Below are positions 33,636 to 42,006 of a stretch of 64,000 bases of DNA, in pieces. The position numbers were made by a program, and so were the translations under genes. Location of the stretch: contig NZ_BQKC01000001.1 of assembly GCF_022834715.1 (NCBI RefSeq), positions 780,501 through 844,500 on the forward strand, read 5' to 3'. Numbering within the stretch: position 1 is the first letter of the stretch; the number at the start of each line of letters is the position of its first letter. The notes beneath the pieces were generated by a model. That model made no database searches. It was not told the origin of the DNA and worked only from the letters and a program-made list of their open reading frames with translations. This DNA is from Granulimonas faecalis (GTDB taxonomy: Bacteria > Actinomycetota > Coriobacteriia > Coriobacteriales > Atopobiaceae).

Positions 33636-35720
33636 GTGGCAAAGCACTTCAGGCAGCCCGGCGGGCAACCGTCCGCCGGGGGCCGGGACAACCGTGGGCC
33701 CGAGCGACAGAACCCCTATCTCTCCACGTCCCAACAGGGCAGGCAGCCTGCGCCGCAACCGCAGCCGTCCCAGCCGCAGCAGCGGCCCGAGCCCGAGCCC
33801 CGGCAGGCGGGGGAGGGCCGCACGCCCCGGCGCGGGCCCGCGCCGGCCCCCGCGCAGGAGTCCTCCGAGTGGCCCGCGCTCCCCAGCGACTTCGCCATCC
33901 CTGTGGAGGACCACGACGTCCCGTCGTCCACGGACCGCGGGAGCGAGGTCGTACGCGTCAAGCGCCGCCGCCGTCGCAAACGCGCCTGGCCCAAGGTCGT
34001 GCTCGTGGTGGCGGTCGTGCTCGTGGTGGTCTGCGGCATCTGCGGCGCCGTCCTCGTCAACGACGCCCGCGGGCTGCGCGACGACGCCTCCTCCCTCATG
34101 AGCCAGGTGGACGAGTTCTCCAAGGCCGCCACCTCGGGCGACTCCGACGCCGTAAAGCGCTCCGCCGCCTCCATCGCCGGCAGCGCCCAGGCCATGCACC
34201 GCACCACCGAGGGCCCCATCTGGGCCGCCGCGCAGTTTGTGCCGGTGCTGGGCGTGGACGTCCGGCAGGCCCGCGAGCTCTGCTCCTCCCTGGACGACCT
34301 GGCCACCAACGGTATCGTGCCCCTGGGCGACGCCCTCGCCGGCGTCAACCTCAAGAACCTCGTGGGCAACGGCGGCACCGTGTACATCCCCACGCTCCAG
34401 CAGCTCATCCAGGCCTTGGGCGTGATGCAGCAGCCCCTGGGCGCCATGGCAAACACGCTGGACTCCATGGAGCCTTTCCATATCGGCAAGCTCAACGAGC
34501 TGATCGACAAGGCGCGGCCCATGGTGGACAACGCCAACCGCCTGGTGGGGGAGGCCGGCAACGTCCTGCCCGCTGTGCCCGACATGTTGGGGGCCAACGG
34601 CCAGACCAAGACCTACCTGGTGCTGGCCATGACGGGGGCCGAGATTCGCGCCGCCGGCGGCTTCCCCGGCTCGTGGGGCACCGTCTCCGTCACCGACGGC
34701 CACCTGCAGATGGGGGAGTTCTCCTCCATGCAGATGGCGGCCCTGGGCGACGTGGACCTCTCCTACGCCGTGGAGCCCGACGAGGCCTCCGTGCTCAATG
34801 CCGGTTCCATGGCCAACACCCCCGGATCCGTCACCATGACGCCGCAGTTTCCCCGCGTGGCCCAGGTGGCCGCCGAGTACTGGCGGGTGGTGCGCGGCCA
34901 GAACGTGGACGGCGTCGTGGCGGTCACGCCCGAGTTCCTCGCTGCGCTCATGGGTCTTACCGGCGCCTCGGTCACCGAGTACGGCTTTACGGTGGATGCC
35001 AACAACGTCAACCAGGTGCTTTCTCACGACGCCTACAACCAGCTTCCCGCCGAGCAGACCGACGCGTTCTTTTCCGCCGTGGCGGGCCGGTCCTTTGATG
35101 CCGTGGTTTCGGGTCTTGGCAATGCCGAGTTGCCCAAGCTGGCCGAGACCTTTGGCAAGCAAGTGGAGGCCGGCACCATCAAGATGTGGATGGCCAACGA
35201 GCAGGCTCAGGCCGTGGTGCAGGCACTTTCTGCCTCCGGCGAGCTTTCCCAAGACCCCGTGCGGCCTGTGCTGGGCGTCTACGTGAACGACCAGACCTGG
35301 TCCAAGATCGACTGGTACCTTGACATGGCCACCACCGTGGGCGACGGCGTCAAGAACGCCGACGGCACCACGAGCTACCAGGTGATCACCACGCTCGCCA
35401 ACACTATGACTGCCGAGGAGGCCTCGGGCGACGTGGACTACATCGTGGGAGGCAACCCCCTCAAGCGCGACCGCGGGGACATGGTCACCGGATTAATCCT
35501 CATGGCGCCGGCCGGCGGCTCGATCTCGGACGTGTCCGGCTCGGGCGGCGTTTTTGCGGTGGCGGCCCAAGGGCAGGTCTACGGCTTTGACGCGGTCTCC
35601 TGTAACGTGCAGGACCTTCCCGGCGAGACCACCACAGTTACCTACACCGTGACCACCTCGCCCCAGGCGACGGAGCCCCTGGCGGTGCAGTCCACGCCGC
35701 TGGCCCGCAGTTTCGGGTGA
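33636..35720 (+). CDS. DUF4012 membrane-anchored protein
   Basis: A 694-residue protein. Residues 1-105 are a disordered proline/glutamine/arginine-rich cytoplasmic tail, followed by a basic RVKRRRRRKRAWPK patch and one transmembrane segment near 120-143. The extracytoplasmic part carries the DUF4012 core, seen in LVLAMTGAEIRAAGGFPGSWGTVSV near residue 330 (two overlapping motifs TGAEIRAAGGF and FPGSWG). GTG 33636 has GAGGAGG six bases upstream. Proteins of this family occur near polysaccharide genes in actinobacteria, and the neighbouring locus fits. Molecular role unknown. Confidence 0.82.
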   Translation: MAKHFRQPGGQPSAGGRDNRGPERQNPYLSTSQQGRQPAPQPQPSQPQQRPEPEPRQAGEGRTPRRGPAPAPAQESSEWPALPSDFAIPVEDHDVPSSTDRGSEVVRVKRRRRRKRAWPKVVLVVAVVLVVVCGICGAVLVNDARGLRDDASSLMSQVDEFSKAATSGDSDAVKRSAASIAGSAQAMHRTTEGPIWAAAQFVPVLGVDVRQARELCSSLDDLATNGIVPLGDALAGVNLKNLVGNGGTVYIPTLQQLIQALGVMQQPLGAMANTLDSMEPFHIGKLNELIDKARPMVDNANRLVGEAGNVLPAVPDMLGANGQTKTYLVLAMTGAEIRAAGGFPGSWGTVSVTDGHLQMGEFSSMQMAALGDVDLSYAVEPDEASVLNAGSMANTPGSVTMTPQFPRVAQVAAEYWRVVRGQNVDGVVAVTPEFLAALMGLTGASVTEYGFTVDANNVNQVLSHDAYNQLPAEQTDAFFSAVAGRSFDAVVSGLGNAELPKLAETFGKQVEAGTIKMWMANEQAQAVVQALSASGELSQDPVRPVLGVYVNDQTWSKIDWYLDMATTVGDGVKNADGTTSYQVITTLANTMTAEEASGDVDYIVGGNPLKRDRGDMVTGLILMAPAGGSISDVSGSGGVFAVAAQGQVYGFDAVSCNVQDLPGETTTVTYTVTTSPQATEPLAVQSTPLARSFG

Positions 35721-35917
35721 GTACGCGCACGACATACCGTGCCTGACGCGGGGACGTCCCTCCGGGGGCGGCCCCGTTTTTGCGAAGCGAATCAGGTCCC
35801 CTGAATACATGACGTGAGCATGAAAATGGCCCAGTAGGTCAGGTAATGTGTATGAAACATTCCCTTTCGTTTACTATCGAGGAACGACTCGTCATCTCCC
35901 GCATTTCAGGAGCCGCC

Positions 35918-38900
35918 ATGAACCGATTCACCCCGCGTGCTTGGCGCCGTTTTGTCGGCGTCGCCGTTGTTCTATGTGCATTGATGCTGCTTGCGCCGCG
36001 ACCGGCGCTGGCGCAGACGACGCCCGAGCCAGCCGACGCCAACCGCCGCCAGCTGGTGCTTGTGGTTCGTTTTGCAGGCGATGCCACCGGCGACGGTGCC
36101 ACCGGCCTCAACGCCGCCTACCCCTACGGTGGTGCCTACCGCACCCAATACGAATCTTTCTTGCGCGACCTCAACGGCGAGGTAAGTTCCAAGACAACAC
36201 TTCAGACTCTGTACAGCTACATCAAGACCGTCTCTTTGGGCCAGTGCCGCTTGGCCTCTGTCACTCCCCAGTACGATGCCTCCACCGGTCGCGTGGCCTA
36301 TCTCACGCTGCCCGGAAGTCGAGGCTCTTACCGCGCCTCCGAGTCCATTGCGGCCGACGCCGTGAAGGCCTTCTCGGCCGCCTATCCTGCCTTTGACGCC
36401 TCCGTGCTCGATGGCAACGGCGACGGCCTGGCGGACAACGTGCTCGTGGTGCCCGAGACGGGCTCCTCCGTGCCGCAGGTGGGCGACGCCTGTTGGCCCC
36501 GTCGCTCCAACCTGGGGGCTCCGGCATCATTGGGCTCTTCGGGCGTGCGGGCGTTCGACTACACGCTGGTGGACACCACGCATCTTGCGGGCGTGGGCAC
36601 CGTTGCCCACGAGACGCTCCATGTCTTTGGCGCCCGCGACCTCTATCGCGGCGGCTCTGCCGAGATCAGCCAGGGCAGCAACATGCCCGTGGGCGTGTGG
36701 GACATCATGGCTCAGCATGGCGGCTCCAAGCTCATGTGGCCGCTGGCGATCACCCGGGCCGACTGCGGCTGGCTCCCTCTCGACACCGTGGACGCCGGCA
36801 CCTACACTCTGGCGGCCCCTGGTTCTGGCCGCCAAGCCGTGGCCGTGCGCTCGCCCCTCTCCGACAGCGAGTACTTTGTCCTGGAGTACCGTCGCGCAAA
36901 TACCGACATCGCCGATCTCTCGGCCCTCGATACCTCCCAAGAGGGCTCGCTCATGACCATCGGCGGTTCCGGCCTGCTCGTGTATCGCGTGAACCCAGTC
37001 GCCAAGCCCGAGGGAAACAAGGGTGACAAGGATTACGTGTACCTGTTCCGCTCCGGCGAGACAGGCGGTCCCCGCGGCAACGGTGCCGGCGACATACGTC
37101 ATTGCCAGCTGAGCTTGGGCGGCCGCGAGAGCCTGGGGTCGCAGGATCTCTCTCTGGGTCTCGAGGACGGCGCCATCACCCTGTCCGATGGCCAGAACTC
37201 GGGCCTTGTGGTGCGGGTGACCGGTCAGACCGACAATTCGGTGACCTTTGCCGTGACGAAACCCTCCTCGGCCGACGCCGGGCTCTGGACCCGGGCCACC
37301 GACGGCTCCGGCGCTTGCCCGCTGCCCTCGACCAACGTTGTGGCCAGCGATGTCGCGGCCAGCGGCCCCTCTGTGCTCCAAGCGGTGCAGACGGGCGTTG
37401 GCAGCGGTTCCAAGGTGTCTGCTGCGGTCTTTGACGGGACCTCGTGGAGCTCGCTTGCCGCAGTGGCCTCCGGCCAGGACCTCAAGGCCGTTGCCGCCTC
37501 GGGCTCTGGGCGCTACGTGCTCACCGTGGCCTATGGCTCGCCCAACCGTTTCACGCTGTATCGCCAGACCGGCTCCGGCCCGTGGTCCTCCGTTGCCTCG
37601 GTGACGGGCTCCGGCAACGCCGGCGAGGTGGCCGTGGTGGGCGGCACGGCGTACGTGCTGGTGGAAGATGGTGGCGTGCAGGCATACCGCCTGGACGGCT
37701 CCCGTCTCGCGACGGTGGGGGCCAAGGTCCCGTGCGGGTACGTTGCGGCGCTCGCAGTTGTCGACGTCGGCGGTGTGCCCGCTGTGGCCGTGTCTGACTT
37801 CTCGGCGTCCTCCACGGGCCTGTGGCGTCTCTCAGGCTCTTTGTGGACCAAGGTCTGGAGCCACGCCGGTGCGGCCAACGGTCTGAGCTCGGCTTTTGTC
37901 GGGCAGACCGGGTACCTCCACGTGAAGGGGCAGGACGGCTCGGGCGGTATGGTGTCGGTGGCCCCGTCAGGAACGCCTGTCTATACGGCGCTCCCGTCCT
38001 CGGTGCCCGCCGCCCTCGAAGGGTCGCTTGCGGCGAGCGGCGGTTCGCTCTACCTGGCCGTCTCTGCGCAGTCGGGCAATGCCGTGACCGTGTGGAAGGC
38101 ATCGCCGTCAAAGCTGGGCACCTGGGGGCAGGTGGGTTCCCGCGTGGTGGGCTCCTCTGACAACGTGGGCGCCGTAGCGGCCGGGACCCGCGTCTACGTG
38201 GCTTCCGTGGGTGGGGGAGCGGCTTCGCTGCGCTGGCGCGACGTGGGCACCGCTGCCGAGAAGCCGCAGGTACCGACCAAGCCCGAGAAGCCCGTCGCGA
38301 CCAAGCTGACCTCGGTGGAGGTGCAGGGAGGGCCGCGCACCTGGAACGGCGGTGCCCACACGCCCGTCGTCATCGTGAAGGCTGGCAACGTCGTGGTGCC
38401 TGCCAGCGGGTACACCGTGAGCTACAAGAATAATGTGGATGTGGGCACGGCAAAGGTTGTCGTTGTGGGCAAAGGCTCTTACGTCGGCACCGTGAACGCT
38501 ACCTTCGCCATCGCCAAGGGCCGGCCCGGTTGGGTGGCCGCGGGCAGCGGGCAACGCTGGTCCACCGGCTCGGCCTGGCAGACCGGCTGGCTGAGGGCGG
38601 CCGGCCAGACCTACTGGCTGGGCGCCGACGGCTACATGCGCACAGGCTGGCAGGACGTCGACGGCCAGCGCTACCTATTCCGGGGGAAGGAAAACCCCTA
38701 CGGGCCAGAGGGCTCCATGGGAATCGGCTGGCTGAAGGAGGGCGGCTTCTGGTACATCTTTCGCCGATCCGGCAGCCCCTACGGCCCGGTGGGCTCCATG
38801 GGCCGCGGTTGGCTCAAGGACGGCGGCAAGTGGTACTTCTTCGACCGCTCCAGCGGCCGCATGGCCACCGGTTGGGTAGCCGACGGAGGGTCCTGGTACT

Positions 38901-39160
38901 ACCTGAGTGCCTCCGGGGCCATGGTCACCGGGTGGCTCAAGGAGGGCGGCTCCTGGTACTACCTGGACGGCTCTGGAAAGATGCTCACCGGCTGGTACCG
39001 CGTGGGCCGGGACTGGTACTGGAGCGACGCCTCGGGCCGCATGGCCTCTGACCGCTGGGTGGGTGACTACTACCTCACCGGCTCCGGCGCCATGGCCACC
39101 AGCCGTTGGGTGGGCCGGTACTGGGTGGATGCCTCGGGCCGCTGGACCCGCACGCGCTAG
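35918..39160 (+). CDS. Secreted M6-family metalloprotease with wall-binding repeats
   Basis: A 1080-residue exported protein. Signal peptide residues 1-32 (cut after ALA). The protease domain has HETLH at 231-235 within VAHETLHVFGARDLYRG and NMPVGVWDIMAQHGG, as in immune-inhibitor-A-type M6 peptidases. Residues about 460-790 form a repetitive beta-rich region of glycine/serine and SVTG-like strands, possibly a propeller. Residues 795-870 look like an Ig-like domain (YTVSYKNNVDVGTAKVVV). The C-terminus has about nine GW...WYY/F...G.M.TGW repeats of the cell-wall-binding type. ATG 35918 follows AGGAG; in-frame upstream ATGs would spoil the signal peptide. Likely surface-attached and acting on host or diet proteins. 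Confidence 0.87.
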   Translation: MNRFTPRAWRRFVGVAVVLCALMLLAPRPALAQTTPEPADANRRQLVLVVRFAGDATGDGATGLNAAYPYGGAYRTQYESFLRDLNGEVSSKTTLQTLYSYIKTVSLGQCRLASVTPQYDASTGRVAYLTLPGSRGSYRASESIAADAVKAFSAAYPAFDASVLDGNGDGLADNVLVVPETGSSVPQVGDACWPRRSNLGAPASLGSSGVRAFDYTLVDTTHLAGVGTVAHETLHVFGARDLYRGGSAEISQGSNMPVGVWDIMAQHGGSKLMWPLAITRADCGWLPLDTVDAGTYTLAAPGSGRQAVAVRSPLSDSEYFVLEYRRANTDIADLSALDTSQEGSLMTIGGSGLLVYRVNPVAKPEGNKGDKDYVYLFRSGETGGPRGNGAGDIRHCQLSLGGRESLGSQDLSLGLEDGAITLSDGQNSGLVVRVTGQTDNSVTFAVTKPSSADAGLWTRATDGSGACPLPSTNVVASDVAASGPSVLQAVQTGVGSGSKVSAAVFDGTSWSSLAAVASGQDLKAVAASGSGRYVLTVAYGSPNRFTLYRQTGSGPWSSVASVTGSGNAGEVAVVGGTAYVLVEDGGVQAYRLDGSRLATVGAKVPCGYVAALAVVDVGGVPAVAVSDFSASSTGLWRLSGSLWTKVWSHAGAANGLSSAFVGQTGYLHVKGQDGSGGMVSVAPSGTPVYTALPSSVPAALEGSLAASGGSLYLAVSAQSGNAVTVWKASPSKLGTWGQVGSRVVGSSDNVGAVAAGTRVYVASVGGGAASLRWRDVGTAAEKPQVPTKPEKPVATKLTSVEVQGGPRTWNGGAHTPVVIVKAGNVVVPASGYTVSYKNNVDVGTAKVVVVGKGSYVGTVNATFAIAKGRPGWVAAGSGQRWSTGSAWQTGWLRAAGQTYWLGADGYMRTGWQDVDGQRYLFRGKENPYGPEGSMGIGWLKEGGFWYIFRRSGSPYGPVGSMGRGWLKDGGKWYFFDRSSGRMATGWVADGGSWYYLSASGAMVTGWLKEGGSWYYLDGSGKMLTGWYRVGRDWYWSDASGRMASDRWVGDYYLTGSGAMATSRWVGRYWVDASGRWTRTR

Positions 39161-39203
39161 GGAGGGGCTCTCCCGTCCCCTCCTTGCCCCCTCTCCCGCC
39201 GTC

Positions 39204-39267
39204 CCCCCCCCCGGCGCCTGAAAGCGATTGAGGGCGCCCTCAGCTGCTTTCAGGCGCAGGGGGGGAC
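39204..39267 (+). repeat. Palindromic intergenic repeat C after the protease gene
   Basis: A C-run plus GCGCCTGAAAGC pairs with GCTTTCAGGCGC plus a G-run, with an inner GAGGGCGCCCTC palindrome. Related sequence follows gdhA at about 52178 and rnhA at 59846-59999. It can fold as a terminator-like stem but lacks a T run. Confidence 0.6.
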
Positions 39268-39337
39268 GGGCCGCGGTCGCGCCCCTCCCGGCCGGGCCGT
39301 CGCCCGGCGCCACGCTCCTCTCCTGTCTCTGCCACAC

Positions 39338-39375
39338 AGAACGGCCCCGCACGCAGCTGCGTGCGGGGCCGTTCT
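39338..39375. terminator. Bidirectional terminator between convergent genes
   Basis: AGAACGGCCCCGCACGCAG pairs perfectly with its inverted copy ending at 39375. It serves the protease gene and the convergent aldolase operon. Confidence 0.85.
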
Positions 39376-39401
39376 CGTAGTCGTGGTGTCGGCGGGTTGC
39401 C

Positions 39402-40304
39402 CTACACCAGTGCCTGCCTCCACTGCGGCGTGCACTGGGCGCGGTAGATGGCGGCCTTGCCACAGCTGTCCAGGAGCTCCATTTTCTGGGTGAGCACCTG
39501 CTTGGCCGCGTCGATGCACTCCGGGAAAAGGTTGTTGGGGTCCCATCCCGAGCCCTCGCGGCTCAACACCTCGCGGGCCTTCTCAAAGAAAGCGCTCTTG
39601 TAGTCGCTGGAGATATTGACCTTGGCGATACCCAGGCGCACGGCCTCGGCAATCTCGGAGTCGGGGTTGCCCGAGCCGCCGTGCAGCACCAGGGGCACGT
39701 CCACCACGTGGGTGATCTCCTCGAGCACGTCCATGCGCAGCTTGGGCGTCACGCCCTTGGGATAGAGGCCGTGGCAGGTGCCGATGGCAACGGCCAGGCT
39801 GTCGATGCCGGTCTCGTTCACAAACTGTGCCGCCTTGGCGGGGTCGGTGTAGATGACCTCGGTCATGCCGCCCTCGATGGAGGTGCCGGTGTCGCCGATG
39901 GTGCCCAGCTCGCCCTCCACCGATACGTCCACCATGTGGCTGTAGCGGACTACCTCGGCGGTCTTGGCCACGTTCTCCTCAAAGGGCAGCGAGGAGCCGT
40001 CGATCATGACGGAGGAGAAGCCGTCGTGGATGGCGCGCATGCAGCTCTCGATGGAGTCGCCGTGGTCCATGTGCAGCACAAAGGGCACAGGACTGTTGGA
40101 GATGCGGGCGATGACGTACTTGAAGAAGTCGTCCTTGCAGTAGTCGAGCTCCGTGGGGTGCACGGCGATGATGGCGGGGGCGTCGTTGGCCTCGGCGGCC
40201 TCCACCACGCAGCGGACGAGGTTGGACTCGCTGATGTTGAAGGCCCCCACGGCGAAGTGGTTGTCCTTGGCCACCGAGAGCATCTGCTTCATGTTGACGA
40301 GCAT
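39402..40304 (-). CDS. Class II fructose-bisphosphate (ketose-bisphosphate) aldolase
   Basis: Zinc-dependent aldolase of 300 residues that cleaves fructose 1,6- or tagatose 1,6-bisphosphate. HMDHGDS holds the catalytic Asp and first zinc His. EGELGTIG, CHGLYPKG and VLHGGSGNPDSEIAEAVRLGIAKVNISSD hold the other metal ligands and the phosphate loop. Its 300-residue length and start MLVNMKQMLSVAKDNHFAVGAFN fit the FbaA/GatY/KbaY group. AAGGAG lies nine bases before ATG 40304. It is the last gene of the EIIB-EIIC operon, consistent with use of a PTS-imported ketose. The FBP versus TBP preference is not decidable here. Confidence 0.9.
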   Translation of the reverse strand: MLVNMKQMLSVAKDNHFAVGAFNISESNLVRCVVEAAEANDAPAIIAVHPTELDYCKDDFFKYVIARISNSPVPFVLHMDHGDSIESCMRAIHDGFSSVMIDGSSLPFEENVAKTAEVVRYSHMVDVSVEGELGTIGDTGTSIEGGMTEVIYTDPAKAAQFVNETGIDSLAVAIGTCHGLYPKGVTPKLRMDVLEEITHVVDVPLVLHGGSGNPDSEIAEAVRLGIAKVNISSDYKSAFFEKAREVLSREGSGWDPNNLFPECIDAAKQVLTQKMELLDSCGKAAIYRAQCTPQWRQALV

Positions 40305-40386
40305 GGGTGGTACTCCTTTGCGTTTCAAACGGTATGGGTCCGTAGGGAATACCCGGCGGCCACGGGGCCGCCGGGATGGTGCCTGG

Positions 40387-41484
40387 TTAGGAGAGCTTGA
40401 ACTCGGAGAGGTCGAGCTCCTCTTCCTCGAAGTTGCCGTCGATGTCCACCGCGTCGGGGTCGATGCGCCTCTTGAGGAGGAAGAGGATGGTGCCGGTGAC
40501 CAGGGTGCCGGCGAGCAGCGCCAGCACGGCCACGAGAGGCTCGCTCATGGCGGGGATCACGAAGACGCCGCCGGAGGGCACGGGGCTGGCGTTGCCGAAG
40601 AAGAAGCTGATGGCGCCGCAGACGCCGCAGCCGATGGAGGTGGCGCAGACGGTGCGCACCAGGTCGTTCATGGCGATGGGGATGACGCCCTCCGAGATCA
40701 TGCAGAGGCCCATGGGGAAGGCCACCTTGATGTTCTCGACCTCCTCGTTGTTGAAGATGGGCTTGTGGAACCACTTGGAGAAGAGCCACGCCAGGGTGAC
40801 GCCGAAGGGCGGGACCATGGCGGCGAGCACCTTGATGCCCTCGGGCTCCATGATGCCGTCGGCCAGCAGGCCGTCGCAGATGAGGTTGGGGACCTTGGAG
40901 ATGGCCCCGCCGTAGTCGATGCAGCCGATGAAGCCGATGATGAAGCCGTAGGCGAGCTTGGCGGATTGGTCGAGGCCGACGATGAAGTCGTTGAGGGCCT
41001 GAGTGAGGGCCATGACCGGCTCGCCGATGACGAAGAGCATGATGAGGGCGCCGAGGATGGCGGTGATCGTGGGCACGATCATCATGGGCATGAGTGCCTG
41101 GGCCCACTTGGGGACCTTGAGGTAGGTCACGAGCGCCAGGGCGATGTAGCCCGCGATGAAGCCGCCGATGAGGCCGCCCAAAAAGCCGGTGCCCAGGAAC
41201 GAGGCGATCATGCCCATGAGGAAGCCGGGGGCGAGGCCGGGGCGGTCGGCCAGGGTGTAGGCGATGTAGCCCGAGATGAACGCGGGGATGAGCCCCATAC
41301 CGAAGACGCCGACGGTGGTGAGGGCGTCGGGCACGGTCATACCCTCGAGGCTCTCCACGTTGCTGCCGCCGCAGAGGTTGCCGATGGCGATGAGGAGGCC
41401 GGAGGCGACGATGAGGGGCAAAAGGTAGCTGATGGCGGTGAGGACCGGTTGCTTGAACTGGACCTTTATCTTCTTTGAAGCCAT
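40387..41484 (-). CDS. PTS EIIC, fructose family
   Basis: Membrane channel of a fructose-type PTS, 365 residues with about nine hydrophobic segments. KQPVLTAISYLLPLIVASGLLIA opens the domain, with GLIPAFISGYIAYTLADRPGLAPGFLMG, GFIIGFIGCIDYGGAISK and the conserved GVIPIAMND loop. The tail EEEELDLSEFKLS is acidic and hydrophilic. No EIIA or EIIB domain is fused; EIIB is the preceding gene (44-bp gap). Transported sugar probably fructose or a related ketose or mannose-type sugar. Confidence 0.88.
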   Translation of the reverse strand: MASKKIKVQFKQPVLTAISYLLPLIVASGLLIAIGNLCGGSNVESLEGMTVPDALTTVGVFGMGLIPAFISGYIAYTLADRPGLAPGFLMGMIASFLGTGFLGGLIGGFIAGYIALALVTYLKVPKWAQALMPMMIVPTITAILGALIMLFVIGEPVMALTQALNDFIVGLDQSAKLAYGFIIGFIGCIDYGGAISKVPNLICDGLLADGIMEPEGIKVLAAMVPPFGVTLAWLFSKWFHKPIFNNEEVENIKVAFPMGLCMISEGVIPIAMNDLVRTVCATSIGCGVCGAISFFFGNASPVPSGGVFVIPAMSEPLVAVLALLAGTLVTGTILFLLKRRIDPDAVDIDGNFEEEELDLSEFKLS

Positions 41485-41528
41485 GGTGGGCCTTTCTCGT
41501 ACGGGAAGGTAAGGGTCGGGGCGGTCTC

Positions 41529-41834
41529 CTAGAGTTCCGCCTGGATCTTCTTGAGCACCTGGCGGGGCGCCTTGATGGCGATGTCGGTGGGGATCTCCAT
41601 GACGCGCTTGCCCTCGAAGCGCTCGCGGCCCTCGACGTGCACGTCCACGGCCAGAAGCACGGCGTCGGCCTCGGCGATCTGCTCGGGCGTGAGCTCGTTC
41701 TCCACGCCGATGGTGCCCTGGGTCTCGATGTGGATGTCCACGCCGAGGTCGTCCGCCGCGTTCAGGAGCGCCTCCCTCGCCATGTAGGTGTGGGCGATCC
41801 CGCTGCAACAGGCACAGATTCCGACGATCTTCAT
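41529..41834 (-). CDS. PTS EIIB, fructose type
   Basis: Stand-alone 101-residue EIIB that relays phosphate to the incoming sugar. The family motif CPTGIAHTFMA appears as CCSGIAHTYMAREAL starting at residue 10, so the active-site Cys is followed by a second Cys where Pro is usual; with Cys8 there are three cysteines within four positions. GGAGGG lies seven bases before ATG 41834. First gene of the operon, 48 bp downstream of a palindromic operator. Confidence 0.88.
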   Translation of the reverse strand: MKIVGICACCSGIAHTYMAREALLNAADDLGVDIHIETQGTIGVENELTPEQIAEADAVLLAVDVHVEGRERFEGKRVMEIPTDIAIKAPRQVLKKIQAEL

Positions 41835-41881
41835 GGTTCTCCCTCCAACGGTCCTTGGGCCGGGTGGCCCTGTGTGCTTGC

Positions 41882-41926
41882 TGAAACTGTGTTTCATTAT
41901 GCAGAAGAGAATGAAACAACGTCTCA
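41882..41926 (-). promoter_or_regulatory. Twin palindromic operators and promoter of the PTS-aldolase operon
   Basis: TGAAAC-TGT-GTTTCA at 41882-41896 and TGAAAC-AAC-GTCTCA at 41912-41926: two 15-bp palindromes with centres 30 bp apart, about three helical turns. A -10 like CATAAT (minus strand, 41896-41901) lies between them. The adjacent RpiR-family gene is the obvious regulator; TGAAA-type half sites are usual for that family. Confidence 0.75.
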
Positions 41927-42006
41927 GAACGGGCCTGAGGACCGCCAGCGGTAGGTTTCAACCGGTGAGCGTTGGATTGTATTCAGTTAGTGATAAAGAG
42001 GGGGAA

